From assembly GCF_004011825.1 (NCBI RefSeq), contig NZ_RKLO01000006.1, positions 124,001-188,000 on the forward strand: a stretch of DNA of 64,000 bases, written 5' to 3'. The notes below the pieces were generated by a model. The model worked only from the letters and a program-made list of their open reading frames with translations, was not told the DNA's origin and ran no database searches. Origin of the DNA: Rhodococcus xishaensis. GTDB taxonomy: Bacteria > Actinomycetota > Actinomycetes > Mycobacteriales > Mycobacteriaceae. How positions within the stretch are numbered: position 1 is the first letter of the stretch; each line of letters begins with the position of its first letter. Positions 26,677 to 36,064 of this stretch are shown one piece after another. Made by a program: the position numbers and the translations under genes.

Positions 26677-27701
26677 TGCGTGCGACGACGGTGAAGCTGC
26701 TCGCCTTCGCTACGGTGATGGTGCTGGTCTTCGCCGGCCTGGCTATCGTTTTCAGCCAGGCACGGTTCACCAGCACCGTCGGCTATCGCGCTGAGTTCAC
26801 CAACGCCTCCGGTCTGAAGACCGGCGACAAGGTGCGGATCGCCGGGGTCCCCGTTGGCTCGGTCAACGATGTCAAGGTGGGCTCCGACAACCTCGCGCAC
26901 GTGAGCTTCAACGTGGATACCCAGTACCCGTTGCTGCAGAGCGTCCGGGCCACGGTCCGCTACGAGAACCTCGTCGGCGACCGGTATCTCGAGCTCATGG
27001 AGGGAGCCGGATCCGCCGAGACGCTCGCCAAGGGCGGCACGATCCCCGAGTCCCAGACCGCGCCGGCATTGGACCTCGATCTGCTGCTCGGCGGATTCAA
27101 ACCACTGCTCCGCGGTCTGAGCGCGGATCAGGTCAACGATTTGACCGGCTCTCTGCTGCACGTTCTGCAGGGCCAGGGGGGCACCTTGGTGTCGTTGCTG
27201 GGCAGCACCAGCTCGTTCACCTCCGCGCTCGCGGACCGGGACGAGCTGATAGGGGACGTCGTCAACAACCTGAACGCCACCTTGAAGACGATCAATGACA
27301 GGGGCGATCAGTTCTCGTCCACGATCGATCAGCTTCAGCAGTTGGTCAGCGGCTTGGCTCAGGACCGGGATCCGATCGGCGCAGCGATTCCCCGGATTGC
27401 CACGTCCACCAATGATCTGGCGGTGCTCCTGCAAGGCACGCGCCCGGACCTGCAATCGACGATCACCGAGGCGGGCAACCTCGCCACGAATCTGCAGAAC
27501 GGCCAGGACGAAATCAACTGGGTGCTCGAACGGTTGCCCGACGCGTACACGAAGCTGATCCGGACGGGCACCTACGGCGGCTTCTTCCAGTTCTACACGT
27601 GCGAGGTGGCATTCAAGTTCTCCGGACCGGAGGGGCAGGAGCTGCGAGTGGATCTGCCGACTACTCCGGAACAGACGACCGGAAGGTGTGAGATGCAGTG
27701 A
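26676..27701 (+). CDS. mce4B: Mce4B
   Basis: 341 residues from ATG 26676 (AGGAGGGG ahead), which overlaps the mce4A stop (TGATG). N-terminal helix LLAFATVMVLVFAGLAIVF, MCE domain with YRAEFTNASGLKTGDKVRIA and AGVPVGSVNDVKVG, followed by a helical region and a short C-terminus with two cysteines (YTCEVAF, GRCEMQ) that may pair. Subunit of the Mce4 tunnel. Confidence 0.93.
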   Translation: MRATTVKLLAFATVMVLVFAGLAIVFSQARFTSTVGYRAEFTNASGLKTGDKVRIAGVPVGSVNDVKVGSDNLAHVSFNVDTQYPLLQSVRATVRYENLVGDRYLELMEGAGSAETLAKGGTIPESQTAPALDLDLLLGGFKPLLRGLSADQVNDLTGSLLHVLQGQGGTLVSLLGSTSSFTSALADRDELIGDVVNNLNATLKTINDRGDQFSSTIDQLQQLVSGLAQDRDPIGAAIPRIATSTNDLAVLLQGTRPDLQSTITEAGNLATNLQNGQDEINWVLERLPDAYTKLIRTGTYGGFFQFYTCEVAFKFSGPEGQELRVDLPTTPEQTTGRCEMQ

Positions 27702-28750
27702 GCACGCGCGAACGAAATCTCCTGCGGACCGGCATCATCGGCGTGGCGGTCTCGGCGGCGCTGGTCCTGGCCGGCCTGCAGTACGACCGGCTGCCATTCC
27801 TGTTCGGCGGTGTGCGCTACGAGGCGCTCTTCGAGGACGCGGGTGGTCTGCTTCCCGGTGACTTCGTGACCGTCGCCGGTGTCAACGTCGGCAAGGTCGA
27901 GGACGTCGAACTCGACGGGAGCGTCGTGCGGGTGTCCTTCTCGATGAACGAGGGTATTCGACTCGGTGACGACACCGGCGCCGACATCAAGACCAACACG
28001 ATCCTCGGAAGAAAGTCGTTGCAGGTGACTCCCGAGGGGTCCGACGTCATGCGGGTGGGCAGCACAATCCCTCTGACACGCACCAATTCCCCATACTCGC
28101 TCAACGACGCGTTAGGGGATCTGACCGCGACGGTCTCCGACTTGGACACGAACCAGCTGAACGACTCTCTCAACGCGATATCGGACTCGCTGACCGACAC
28201 ACCGCCCGAACTCAGGGCGGCACTCGACGGTGTCACCCGTTTGTCGCAGAGCATCAACTCGCGCGATGAGTCCCTGGAAGAACTCTTGGCAAGGGCCGAA
28301 GGCGTGACGGAGATCCTCGCGGACCGCAGCGATCAGATCAACGCACTGATCCTCGACGGCAACTTGTTGCTCGGCGAACTCGATCGCCGGCGTAACGCGA
28401 TCAGTGAGCTGATCACCAACGTCTCCGCCGTCTCCCAGCAGCTCACCGGTCTGGTGCACGACAACGAGCAGCAGATCAAGCCGACCCTCGACAAGCTGAA
28501 CGCCGTCGTTGCCAACCTGCAGAACAATAAGGACAACATCGGCCGGGCCATTGACGGGCTGGGCCCCTATGCGCGTTCACTCGGCGAGGCCGTCGGCAGC
28601 GGCCCGTTCTTCATGGCCTACGTTGCGAACTTCAGTGTCGGAGCCCTTACCCAGACGTTCGTCGATCAGTTGGTGTGGCCCGAACACGTCCCGCAGGACC
28701 TGGAGCAGTTCCCGCCGCTGACGACCCAACTCCAGGATCCGAACCGATGA
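27698..28750 (+). CDS. mce4C: Mce4C
   Basis: 350 residues, GTG start overlapping the mce4B stop (GTGA). N-terminal helix GIIGVAVSAALVLAGLQY, MCE domain with YEALFEDAGGLLPGDFVTVA and AGVNVGKVEDVELDG, then long helical repeats rich in Leu, Asn and Gln. Structural subunit of the Mce4 sterol importer. Confidence 0.93.
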   Translation: MSTRERNLLRTGIIGVAVSAALVLAGLQYDRLPFLFGGVRYEALFEDAGGLLPGDFVTVAGVNVGKVEDVELDGSVVRVSFSMNEGIRLGDDTGADIKTNTILGRKSLQVTPEGSDVMRVGSTIPLTRTNSPYSLNDALGDLTATVSDLDTNQLNDSLNAISDSLTDTPPELRAALDGVTRLSQSINSRDESLEELLARAEGVTEILADRSDQINALILDGNLLLGELDRRRNAISELITNVSAVSQQLTGLVHDNEQQIKPTLDKLNAVVANLQNNKDNIGRAIDGLGPYARSLGEAVGSGPFFMAYVANFSVGALTQTFVDQLVWPEHVPQDLEQFPPLTTQLQDPNR

Positions 28751-30042
28751 GCGACGACAAGAAGCAGACGAATCCGAGGAAGCGGTGGCTGATCGTCGGC
28801 GGTGCCGCGGTTGTCGCCGTCGCCGTCCTCGTTGCCGGCGTCCTCTATCTGTTCCCGGGTCTAGGGAAGACCACGATCACCGCCCACTTTCTCTCCACCA
28901 CAGGCCTGTACGCCGGTGACGACGTCCGGGTGCTCGGGGTGAAAGTCGGGACTATCGAGAGCATCGACCCGAACGGCACCGGTGCCACGGTCGTCATGAA
29001 TGTCGACCGTTCCGTGGACATTCCGGCCGACGCCAAGGCTGTGATCATCGCGCCCAGTCTCGTTGCGGCGCGGTTCATCCAGCTGACCCCTGTCTACACG
29101 GGTGGTCCGGAAATGGCCGACGGCAGCGAGATCCCACTCGAACGTACTGCGGTTCCGGTGGAGTGGGACGAGATCAAGGCCGAGCTGACCAGGTTGTCGA
29201 ACGCACTCGGGCCGCAGGGCGCCGCGGACCAGGGTTCGCTCGGCAACTTCATCGACACCGTGGGCGACAACCTCGACGGCAACGGCGATGCACTGCGCGA
29301 TACCCTGGTCGAGCTCTCCGACACGATCGAGACGCTGTCGGACGGTCGGACAGACTTGTTCGGGACCGTTCGGAACCTGCAGCAGTTCGTGTCCGCGCTG
29401 GCCGCCAGCGATGAGCAGATCGTGCAGTTCGGAGGCCGACTCCAATCGGTGTCGTCACTACTCGCGGAGACCAGCGACGAACTCGGGAGAGCCCTGCAGG
29501 ACCTCGATGTCGCAATCGGCGAGGTGAACCGGTTCGTGAACGAGAACCGGGAATCGTTGACCGAGCAGGTCGGCCGGCTGGCGGACGTGACGTCCGTTCT
29601 CGCCGAAAAGCGATCGCAGCTCGAGCTGGTGCTGCACATCGCGCCGAACGCACTGGCGAACTTCAACAACCTCTACAGTCCCAAGCAGGGATCCCTGAAC
29701 GGGGTGCTCGCGGCCAGCAATGCGCGGAACCCCATCACCATGGTGTGTGGCCTGATCGCGGGGCTCGAGACCAACGACTCGGATCGGTCGGCCGAACTGT
29801 GCGCGCAGTACCTGGGCCCGGTCCTCAACTCGGTCGCTACGAACTACCCGGGCCTGCTGACCAATCCCGCGATCTCCCAGGCCGCCCGGCCCGACCAGAT
29901 CGCCTTCAGCCCGCCGAGCCTGGCGAGTGAGGTGCCCACGCGTTCGGCGCCCACGACCATCGCCGGCCCGCTGGCCGCCCTGCCGACGGTCTCTGTGCCG
30001 AACGGTCTCGGGGCGCTACTCAATCCCGGAGGTGGGCGATGA
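28747..30042 (+). CDS. mce4D: Mce4D
   Basis: 431 residues from ATG 28747, overlapping the mce4C stop (ATGA). Positively charged N-terminus, helix LIVGGAAVVAVAVLVAGVLY, MCE domain (HFLSTTGLYAGDDVRVLG, GVKVGTIESI), helical region, then a Pro/Ala/Thr-rich C-terminal tail after about residue 370 suited to the cell wall. Subunit of Mce4. Confidence 0.93.
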   Translation: MSDDKKQTNPRKRWLIVGGAAVVAVAVLVAGVLYLFPGLGKTTITAHFLSTTGLYAGDDVRVLGVKVGTIESIDPNGTGATVVMNVDRSVDIPADAKAVIIAPSLVAARFIQLTPVYTGGPEMADGSEIPLERTAVPVEWDEIKAELTRLSNALGPQGAADQGSLGNFIDTVGDNLDGNGDALRDTLVELSDTIETLSDGRTDLFGTVRNLQQFVSALAASDEQIVQFGGRLQSVSSLLAETSDELGRALQDLDVAIGEVNRFVNENRESLTEQVGRLADVTSVLAEKRSQLELVLHIAPNALANFNNLYSPKQGSLNGVLAASNARNPITMVCGLIAGLETNDSDRSAELCAQYLGPVLNSVATNYPGLLTNPAISQAARPDQIAFSPPSLASEVPTRSAPTTIAGPLAALPTVSVPNGLGALLNPGGGR

Positions 30043-31238
30043 TCGAGCGTGGCAAACGCACCCGCGTCGCGACGGCGTCCGCCATCGCCGTGACGTTGAC
30101 GCTGGCCGTGTCGGGGTGCGCGTGGAACGGGCTGAATTCGGTGGCGTTGCCCGGCACCGAAGGCCGCGGGGAAGGGGCGTACAGCGTTCAGATCGAGATG
30201 CCGAATGTGACTACGCTGTCGCAGAACTCGCCGGTCCGGGTCAACGATGTCGCGGTCGGTGCGGTCACCGGCATCGAGGTGCAGGACTGGCACGCACTCG
30301 TCACCGTGTCGCTGAACCCCGATGTGCATCTGCCCGCGAACGCGACCGCGAAGATCGGGCAGACAAGCCTGCTCGGATCCCAGCATCTCGAACTGGCGCC
30401 GCCGCTCGGTGTGGCACCGGAGGGCACCCTGAGGGACGGGGATGTGATCCCGCTCGAGCGGGCGGGCGCGTATCCGACTACCGAGCAGACGCTGTCGTCG
30501 CTGTCGGTGGTGATCAACGGTGGAGGCCTCGCCCAGATCAACGACGTCACACGCGAACTCAACGCGGCCCTGAACGGACGCGAGGACTCGATCCGCGACC
30601 TGCTGCCGCAACTCGACCAACTCGTCGGCAGCCTCGACGGTCAGCGCGCCGAGATCGTCTCCGCGATGGAGGGTATCGATCGACTCGCCGGAACCGTCAA
30701 CGCCCAGACCGATATCCTGACCCGGGCCCTGGACGATGTTCCGCCGGCGCTCGAGGTGCTGGTGGGGCAGCGACAGAACCTGACCAACGCGCTCATCGCC
30801 CTCGGCGACCTCAGCGACACCGCGACTCGAGTGATCAACGAGAGTGGCGACGACCTGAAATCGAACCTCGCCTCGCTGTCACCGGTTCTGGCGGAGCTGG
30901 CCGGTACCGGTGACTCGCTGACGGAGGTGCTGTCGCTGCTGCTCACCTTCCCGTTCTCGATGAAGACCATCGATCAGGTCTTTCAGGGCGACTACGCGAA
31001 CCTGAACATGATGATCGACCTGACCAATCAGCGACTGGACGATAACTTCCTGGCAGATACCGGTCTGGGCGTAACGCTCGGTGGCCTCGAGGGCGCGCTG
31101 GGCTCGATCGCGGGTGTGGCAGGGCAGGCGAACGATCCGCTCGGCATTCCCGAGCCGAGCGGGCCCGACCTGATCCAGCCTGAGCCGACACCTGTATCGG
31201 CAGAAAGTGATTCGCCCGGAGGAGCGCCGACGCCATGA
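30039..31238 (+). CDS. mce4E: Mce4E, lipoprotein subunit (LprN-like)
   Basis: 399 residues. Lipoprotein signal peptide with lipobox LAVSGC, lipidated Cys27, so this Mce subunit is anchored by lipid rather than by a transmembrane helix, as in all Mce operons at position E. MCE domain follows (SVQIEMPNVTTLSQNSPVRV, VNDVAVGAVTGIE), then helical segments and a Pro/Ser-rich tail. Start overlaps the mce4D stop by 4 nt. Confidence 0.94.
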   Translation: MIERGKRTRVATASAIAVTLTLAVSGCAWNGLNSVALPGTEGRGEGAYSVQIEMPNVTTLSQNSPVRVNDVAVGAVTGIEVQDWHALVTVSLNPDVHLPANATAKIGQTSLLGSQHLELAPPLGVAPEGTLRDGDVIPLERAGAYPTTEQTLSSLSVVINGGGLAQINDVTRELNAALNGREDSIRDLLPQLDQLVGSLDGQRAEIVSAMEGIDRLAGTVNAQTDILTRALDDVPPALEVLVGQRQNLTNALIALGDLSDTATRVINESGDDLKSNLASLSPVLAELAGTGDSLTEVLSLLLTFPFSMKTIDQVFQGDYANLNMMIDLTNQRLDDNFLADTGLGVTLGGLEGALGSIAGVAGQANDPLGIPEPSGPDLIQPEPTPVSAESDSPGGAPTP

Positions 31239-32647
31239 ACCTCTCGAAGTTCGTCCGTGTCCAGCTGGTGATCTTCTCGATCCTCACGGTGGTCGGTCTG
31301 GTGGTGATGACCACCCAGTACGTGCAGGTGCCGGCAATGCTGGGGATCGGTCAGTACCGGGTGACAGTGCAGTTGCCGTCGACCGGGGGACTGTACTCGA
31401 ACGCCAACGTCGCGTTCCGTGGCACCAATGTCGGCAAGGTCGAGGACGTGGTGCTCACCGAGGACGGTGTGGATGCGAAACTGTCCATCAGCAGCGGCTA
31501 CCGCATTCCGGCGGATTTGGATGCGGCGGTCAAGAGCGTGTCTGCGGTCGGTGAGCAGTACGTGGATCTGATCCCGCGCACCGACTCCGAACCGTTCCTT
31601 GCGAACGGTGACGTGATCCCGGTCGAGGACACCTCGGTTCCGCAGGATGTCGGCGAAATGCTCGATCAGGCGGACGTTCTGGTCCAGAGCATCTCGAATA
31701 CCAAGTTACGCATGGTCGTAGACGAGTCCTTCCGGGCGTTCAATGGCGCCGGTCCGGACCTGCAGCGGTTGATCGACTCGGCGCGCCTGTTCGTCCAGGA
31801 GGCGAACAACAACGTCGACGCGACGAAGACTCTGATCGAACAGGCGGAAGGGCTTCTCGATACGCAGCTGGACACGAGCGACGCGATCCGTTCGTGGACG
31901 CGGGATCTCGTGACGTTCTCGGATCAGCTGCGTGCCAGCGACCCTCAGATCCGTGGTGTGCTGGAGGCAGCCCCGGACGCGGGCGCGCAGGCCACTGAGC
32001 TGTTCCAGGGTCTCCAGCCGACGTTGCCGTTGTTGCTGGCCAACCTTGTGAGTGTCGGCGAGGTCACCACGATCTACCACAAGAGCATCGAGCAGGTGCT
32101 GGTGATCTACCCGCCACTGGTGGCGGCTTTGGTGACATCTGCGCTCAAGGGGCCGATCGACGACGGTGCGATCGTGAACTTCGCCCTCGAATTGAACGAT
32201 CCGCCGCCGTGCACCACCGGCTTCCTCCCCGCCGATCAGTGGCGAGCAGCCAACGAGCGGACGGTTCCCCCCACCCCAACGGACCTGTTCTGCAAGGCGG
32301 CCCAGGACGATCCGACGACGGTCCGCGGCGCGCGTAACTACCCGTGCATGGAGGTCCCGGGTAGGCGGGCGCCGTCTCCCGAGGAGTGCCGTAGCGATAC
32401 GGGATTCGTTCCGGAGGGCAACAACCCGCCCAGTGGGCCACCACAGGATCCGTCTGTACCCTCTTACACGACCGCCCCGGCGGCCTATGACGGGGCGTCC
32501 GTGCCGGCCACGGCCCGCCCCTACGACCCGACGACGGGTAAGTACACCGGACCGGACGGTCTGCTGTACTCGCAGCCCGGGTTGGCGGATGGAACACCGA
32601 GAGAGGACACGACGTGGCAGACGATGATGACACGTCAGCAGGACTGA
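31235..32647 (+). CDS. mce4F: Mce4F
   Basis: 470 residues, ATG overlapping the mce4E stop. N-terminal helix VQLVIFSILTVVGLVVMTT, MCE domain (RVTVQLPSTGGLYSNANVAF, GTNVGKVEDVVL), helical domain, and a roughly 100-residue Pro/Thr/Tyr-rich C-terminal tail typical of Mce F subunits. The last 34 nt overlap the next gene in another frame. Confidence 0.93.
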   Translation: MNLSKFVRVQLVIFSILTVVGLVVMTTQYVQVPAMLGIGQYRVTVQLPSTGGLYSNANVAFRGTNVGKVEDVVLTEDGVDAKLSISSGYRIPADLDAAVKSVSAVGEQYVDLIPRTDSEPFLANGDVIPVEDTSVPQDVGEMLDQADVLVQSISNTKLRMVVDESFRAFNGAGPDLQRLIDSARLFVQEANNNVDATKTLIEQAEGLLDTQLDTSDAIRSWTRDLVTFSDQLRASDPQIRGVLEAAPDAGAQATELFQGLQPTLPLLLANLVSVGEVTTIYHKSIEQVLVIYPPLVAALVTSALKGPIDDGAIVNFALELNDPPPCTTGFLPADQWRAANERTVPPTPTDLFCKAAQDDPTTVRGARNYPCMEVPGRRAPSPEECRSDTGFVPEGNNPPSGPPQDPSVPSYTTAPAAYDGASVPATARPYDPTTGKYTGPDGLLYSQPGLADGTPREDTTWQTMMTRQQD

Positions 32648-33459
32648 CACTGGACGCACAAGAGCGCCCGCGGCGTCGGCGAGCTAGCCGCGGTGCCGGG
32701 CCCGCGAACGGGACCATCCCCTCGAAGCCTGTCGGTGAAACACGAGTTCCCGAGATCGGCGAGGGCGCCGAGGCCACGGTGTCGTCGCAGAAGGGGTCGT
32801 CGCAGAAGGAGTCGTCGGCAAACGAGTCGTCGGAAGAGAAGCCGTCGGAGAAGGACTCGTCGGACAGGGACCACGAGACGGCGACCACGACCGGCGAAAC
32901 CGCGGCGGTCGAAAGGCCCGAGGCCGAGACGGATTCCGGTGACCACCCGGCCACGACCACCGGCAGGGGTGCGCGGAGTGGTCGACTGTTCGCCGCCATC
33001 GCGGCCGGGGCGGCGCTCGTCGTCGCGCTCCTCGGTGCGGGCGGTTGGCTGTTCTTCCAGCAGAACGCTGCCGACGAGCGCGACGCGCACCGAGACGCGG
33101 TCGTGAAGGTCGCTCGTGAGACGGTGCTCAATCTGACGACGATCAAGCCGGAGACGGCCGAGGAGGACGTGGACAAGATCCTCGCCGGTGCGAGCGGCGC
33201 GTTCGAGGCCGAGTTCGACGGTCGGGTGGACCCCTTCGTCAGCGTGGTGAAGGAGGCGGGTGTGACAACGGTCGGGACGATCCTGGAGGCGGGGATCGAG
33301 AGCGAAGACGGCAACACCGCAAAGGTTCTCGTAGCCGCGCGTGCGGACGTCAGCACTCCCGACGGCACCCAGGGCGGGCCCCGCGACTTCCGGATGAGGG
33401 TCACGGTCACCGACGACGGAGGGGTCATGACGGCATCGCAGGTGGAGTTCGTGCCATGA
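32614..33459 (+). CDS. Mce-associated membrane protein (Rv3493c-like)
   Basis: 281 residues from GTG 32614, which lies inside the mce4F end (34-nt overlap). The first 120 residues are acidic and repetitive, with SSQK/SSQKES/SSANES/SSEEK runs. One transmembrane helix (about 128-150, FAAIAAGAALVVALLGAGGW) is followed by an exported SnoaL-like domain common to Mce-associated (Mam) proteins. Probably stabilises the Mce4 complex at the membrane. Confidence 0.85.
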   Translation: MADDDDTSAGLTLDAQERPRRRRASRGAGPANGTIPSKPVGETRVPEIGEGAEATVSSQKGSSQKESSANESSEEKPSEKDSSDRDHETATTTGETAAVERPEAETDSGDHPATTTGRGARSGRLFAAIAAGAALVVALLGAGGWLFFQQNAADERDAHRDAVVKVARETVLNLTTIKPETAEEDVDKILAGASGAFEAEFDGRVDPFVSVVKEAGVTTVGTILEAGIESEDGNTAKVLVAARADVSTPDGTQGGPRDFRMRVTVTDDGGVMTASQVEFVP

Positions 33460-33947
33460 TCGACAAGACACTGACCAAGGTGCTGGCGGCAGTCGCCGGA
33501 GCGGTGGTTCTCGCGCTCGTCGTCGGCGTCGGGATCTTGTCCAAGGGGTATCTGGACGATCGCGCTACCGAGCAGGCCCGTATCGATGCTGTCCAGGCGG
33601 CGACCAACCAGGCGACCGCGATGCTCTCCTACAACTACAACGACGTGGACGAGCAGTTGGCGGCCGCGGCAGACGGACTCACCGGGGACTTCAAGGACGA
33701 GTACGACAAGCTGGTGCAGGAAACCATTGCGCCGGGGGCGAAGGAGGGGAAGATCACCGTCGAGGCCACCGTGCAGGCGGGCTCGATCGTCTCCGCAACC
33801 CCGGAGGATGCGGTGGTGCTGCTGTTCGTCAATCAGATCACGACGAGCGATGAGTCGCCCGATGCGGCCACCACGGGCAGCCGCGTGCGGATGTACATGC
33901 ACAAGGAAGGCGACCGTTGGCTCACAGGGCGGCTGACACCGGTGTAG
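33456..33947 (+). CDS. Mce-associated membrane protein (Rv3492c-like)
   Basis: 163 residues, ATG overlapping the previous stop (ATGA). N-terminal helix VLAAVAGAVVLALVVGVGIL and an external NTF2-like domain (AMLSYNYNDVDEQLAAAADG, VLLFVNQITT). Last gene of the mce4 operon, ending before a strong terminator. Mam proteins support Mce complex stability in mycobacteria. Confidence 0.87.
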   Translation: MIDKTLTKVLAAVAGAVVLALVVGVGILSKGYLDDRATEQARIDAVQAATNQATAMLSYNYNDVDEQLAAAADGLTGDFKDEYDKLVQETIAPGAKEGKITVEATVQAGSIVSATPEDAVVLLFVNQITTSDESPDAATTGSRVRMYMHKEGDRWLTGRLTPV

Positions 33948-33972
33948 CTGATCAGCGAACCGACCGACCCGA

Positions 33973-34003
33973 GAAGGGCTCCCGCGCGAAGCGGGAGCCC
34001 TTC
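33973..34003. terminator. Terminator of the mce4 operon
   Basis: Perfect 13-bp stem GAAGGGCTCCCGC/GCGGGAGCCCTTC with a 5-nt loop, between the convergent mce4 operon and otsA; usable from both sides. Confidence 0.88.
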
Positions 34004-34053
34004 GTCGTCAGGTGACAGAGTCGTATGGTTGGCAGGGTTGTTCGGCGACAGAG

Positions 34054-35595
34054 CTATTCGCTGATCTCGCCGTCGGACGGCAGCAGTGCAGACCCGGCGA
34101 CGCCATGCTGCCCGAGTGCGTCGAGGAACGAGCGGGCCCAGCGGTCGACGTCGTGCGCGAGGACCTGGCGGCGCAAGGCACGCATGTGGCGGCGGCCGTC
34201 CTCACGCTTTTGATTGAGCGCCTCCTCCATCTTGTCCTTGACGTCGTCGAGGTCATGCGGATTGCACAGGAATGCCTGACGGAGTTCTGCTGCGGCGCCG
34301 GTGAATTCGCTCAACAGGAGCGCGCCACCTAGGTCGCTGCGGCAGGCCACGTACTCCTTGGCGACCAGGTTCATTCCGTCGCGCAGGGGTGTCACCAGCA
34401 TGAGGTCGGCGGCAACGAAGAACGCGATCAGCTCGTCGCGCCCGATGGGACGGTGGATGTAGTGCACGACCGGCCGGCCGACCTGGGCGTACTCGCCGTT
34501 GATGCGGCTGACGGTCTGTTCGATCGCGCCGCGCATCTGCACATAGCTCTCCACACGCTCGCGGCTCGGGGTCGCGAGCTGGACCATGACCGTGTCGGTG
34601 GGGTCGATGCGCCCCTCCTCGAGAAGTTCGTACAGAGCGTCGAGCCGGACATCGATGCCCTTGGTGTAGTCGAGGCGGTCGACGCCCAACATGATGTACT
34701 TGGGGCTACCGAGTTCCTTGCGAATTTGCTTGGCACGGTGGCGAATCGACCTGCGTCGCGATAAGTCGTCGAGCTGGCCCGAGTCGATCGAGATGGGAAA
34801 CGCGCCGACGCGGACGGTGCGGAACCCGACCTGCACCACGCCCAGCTTGGACCGGACTCCGACAGCTCCGCGGGAGGTCTGCTGCCCCGCGAGGCGACGG
34901 GCCAGGTACATGAAATTCTGTGCGCCACCTGGGAGATGGAAACCGATGAGGTCGGCCCCGAGTAGCCCCTCGACGATCTCACGTCGCCACGGCATCTGCA
35001 TGAAGAGCTCGACCGGGGGGAACGGGATGTGCAGGAAGAAGCCGATGGTCAGGTCGGGGCGCAGCATCCGCAGCATTTTCGGTACCAGCTGCAGTTGATA
35101 GTCCTGGATCCACACCGTGGCGCCCTCGGCGGACGCTGAGGATGTGGCCTCCGCGAAGCGACGGTTCACCTCGACGTACGCGTTCCACCACTCGCGCCGG
35201 TACTCCGGCTTGACGATGACGTCGTGGTACAGCGGCCAGAGGGTGGCGTTGGAGAAGCCCTCGTAGTAGTCGGCGACTTCCTGCGCGCTCAACCGCACGG
35301 GGTAGAGATCGAGACCGTCTTCGACGATCGGGTCGAGGTCGACGTCGGCGACACCGGGCCAGCCCACCCAGGCGCCCTGGTTACTGCGCAGGATCGGCTC
35401 CAGCGCGGTGACGAGTCCGCCAGGGCTGCGCTTCCAGCGGGTCGTACCGTCGGGCAGCTTCTCTAGATCGACCGGGAGCCGGTTCGCGACGACGACGAAC
35501 TTGGATCCGGTGCTACCTGCGTTGTCGGCCTCCGCAGATGCTTCCACAGATACGGAACCCTCGGAACTCGTAGTCGATCCCGAGGGCGCAGTCAC
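34054..35595 (-). CDS. otsA: OtsA, trehalose-6-phosphate synthase
   Basis: 513 residues, glycosyltransferase family 20. Joins UDP- or ADP-glucose to glucose-6-phosphate, giving trehalose-6-phosphate for trehalose and cell-wall glycolipid supply. Motifs: [55 protein letters not shown], and [15 protein letters not shown]. The first 30 residues are a disordered Ser/Ala/Glu-rich lead. Position after mce4 equals Rv3490 in M. tuberculosis. Confidence 0.96.
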   Translation of the reverse strand: MTAPSGSTTSSEGSVSVEASAEADNAGSTGSKFVVVANRLPVDLEKLPDGTTRWKRSPGGLVTALEPILRSNQGAWVGWPGVADVDLDPIVEDGLDLYPVRLSAQEVADYYEGFSNATLWPLYHDVIVKPEYRREWWNAYVEVNRRFAEATSSASAEGATVWIQDYQLQLVPKMLRMLRPDLTIGFFLHIPFPPVELFMQMPWRREIVEGLLGADLIGFHLPGGAQNFMYLARRLAGQQTSRGAVGVRSKLGVVQVGFRTVRVGAFPISIDSGQLDDLSRRRSIRHRAKQIRKELGSPKYIMLGVDRLDYTKGIDVRLDALYELLEEGRIDPTDTVMVQLATPSRERVESYVQMRGAIEQTVSRINGEYAQVGRPVVHYIHRPIGRDELIAFFVAADLMLVTPLRDGMNLVAKEYVACRSDLGGALLLSEFTGAAAELRQAFLCNPHDLDDVKDKMEEALNQKREDGRRHMRALRRQVLAHDVDRWARSFLDALGQHGVAGSALLPSDGEISE

Positions 35596-35682
35596 CGGAT
35601 TTCCCGCTCCTTCTGTTTTGTCTGTGTTGTGTTTGCTCGTGCTGTGTCGTGTTCGGGAAGCTGCCGTTCTTGGAAGTCGGGG

Positions 35683-35856
35683 TCAGTCGCTCTTCGGGTT
35701 CGGGCCGATCCCGAGCATCGAGAGCAGCATCCGGCATTCGTCGGCATCGGCGGCGTAAGCAGCGACGACGCGCTGGGCCTGCCGGGCGGTCTCGTCGGCT
35801 ACGGGCTCGAGGTCCTCATCCGCGATGTCGTTCTCGGTGGTCGTCTTCGCGGCCAT
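35683..35856 (-). CDS. Small conserved acidic protein upstream of otsA
   Basis: 57 residues (MAAKTTTENDIADEDLEPVA ... MLLSMLGIGPNPKSD). ATG 35856 has a strong Shine-Dalgarno (GGAAGGA, 5 nt). Codon choice is GC3-rich like real genes here. No transmembrane segment; the C-terminal half is probably helical, with Cys45. It precedes otsA by 87 nt on the same strand, as a small unknown gene does in M. tuberculosis (Rv3489). Function unknown. Confidence 0.7.
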   Translation of the reverse strand: MAAKTTTENDIADEDLEPVADETARQAQRVVAAYAADADECRMLLSMLGIGPNPKSD

Positions 35857-36064
35857 CTTGTTCCTTCCGGGCTTGCTGGGACTTCTCCGCAGGCGGTTCT
35901 GACTGCGACTCTATGAGAACGGCACCGGTCGGCGCTACTTGCCGTCCCGTAAGGGTGTTTTCACTCCAGTGATATGTGTTCACTCGAGGGATTCGGGGAA
36001 CCGTTCTGGCTCCTCGGTGCTGTATTGGCCGCCGGGGCGGGGGCTCGGCGACCTCAGCTGGGCT

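Noticed and set aside
35939-36064. TCACTCCAGTGA-type inverted repeat as an operator
   Set aside because: Only a 5-bp arm palindrome with no matching copy upstream of a gene start; too weak to report.
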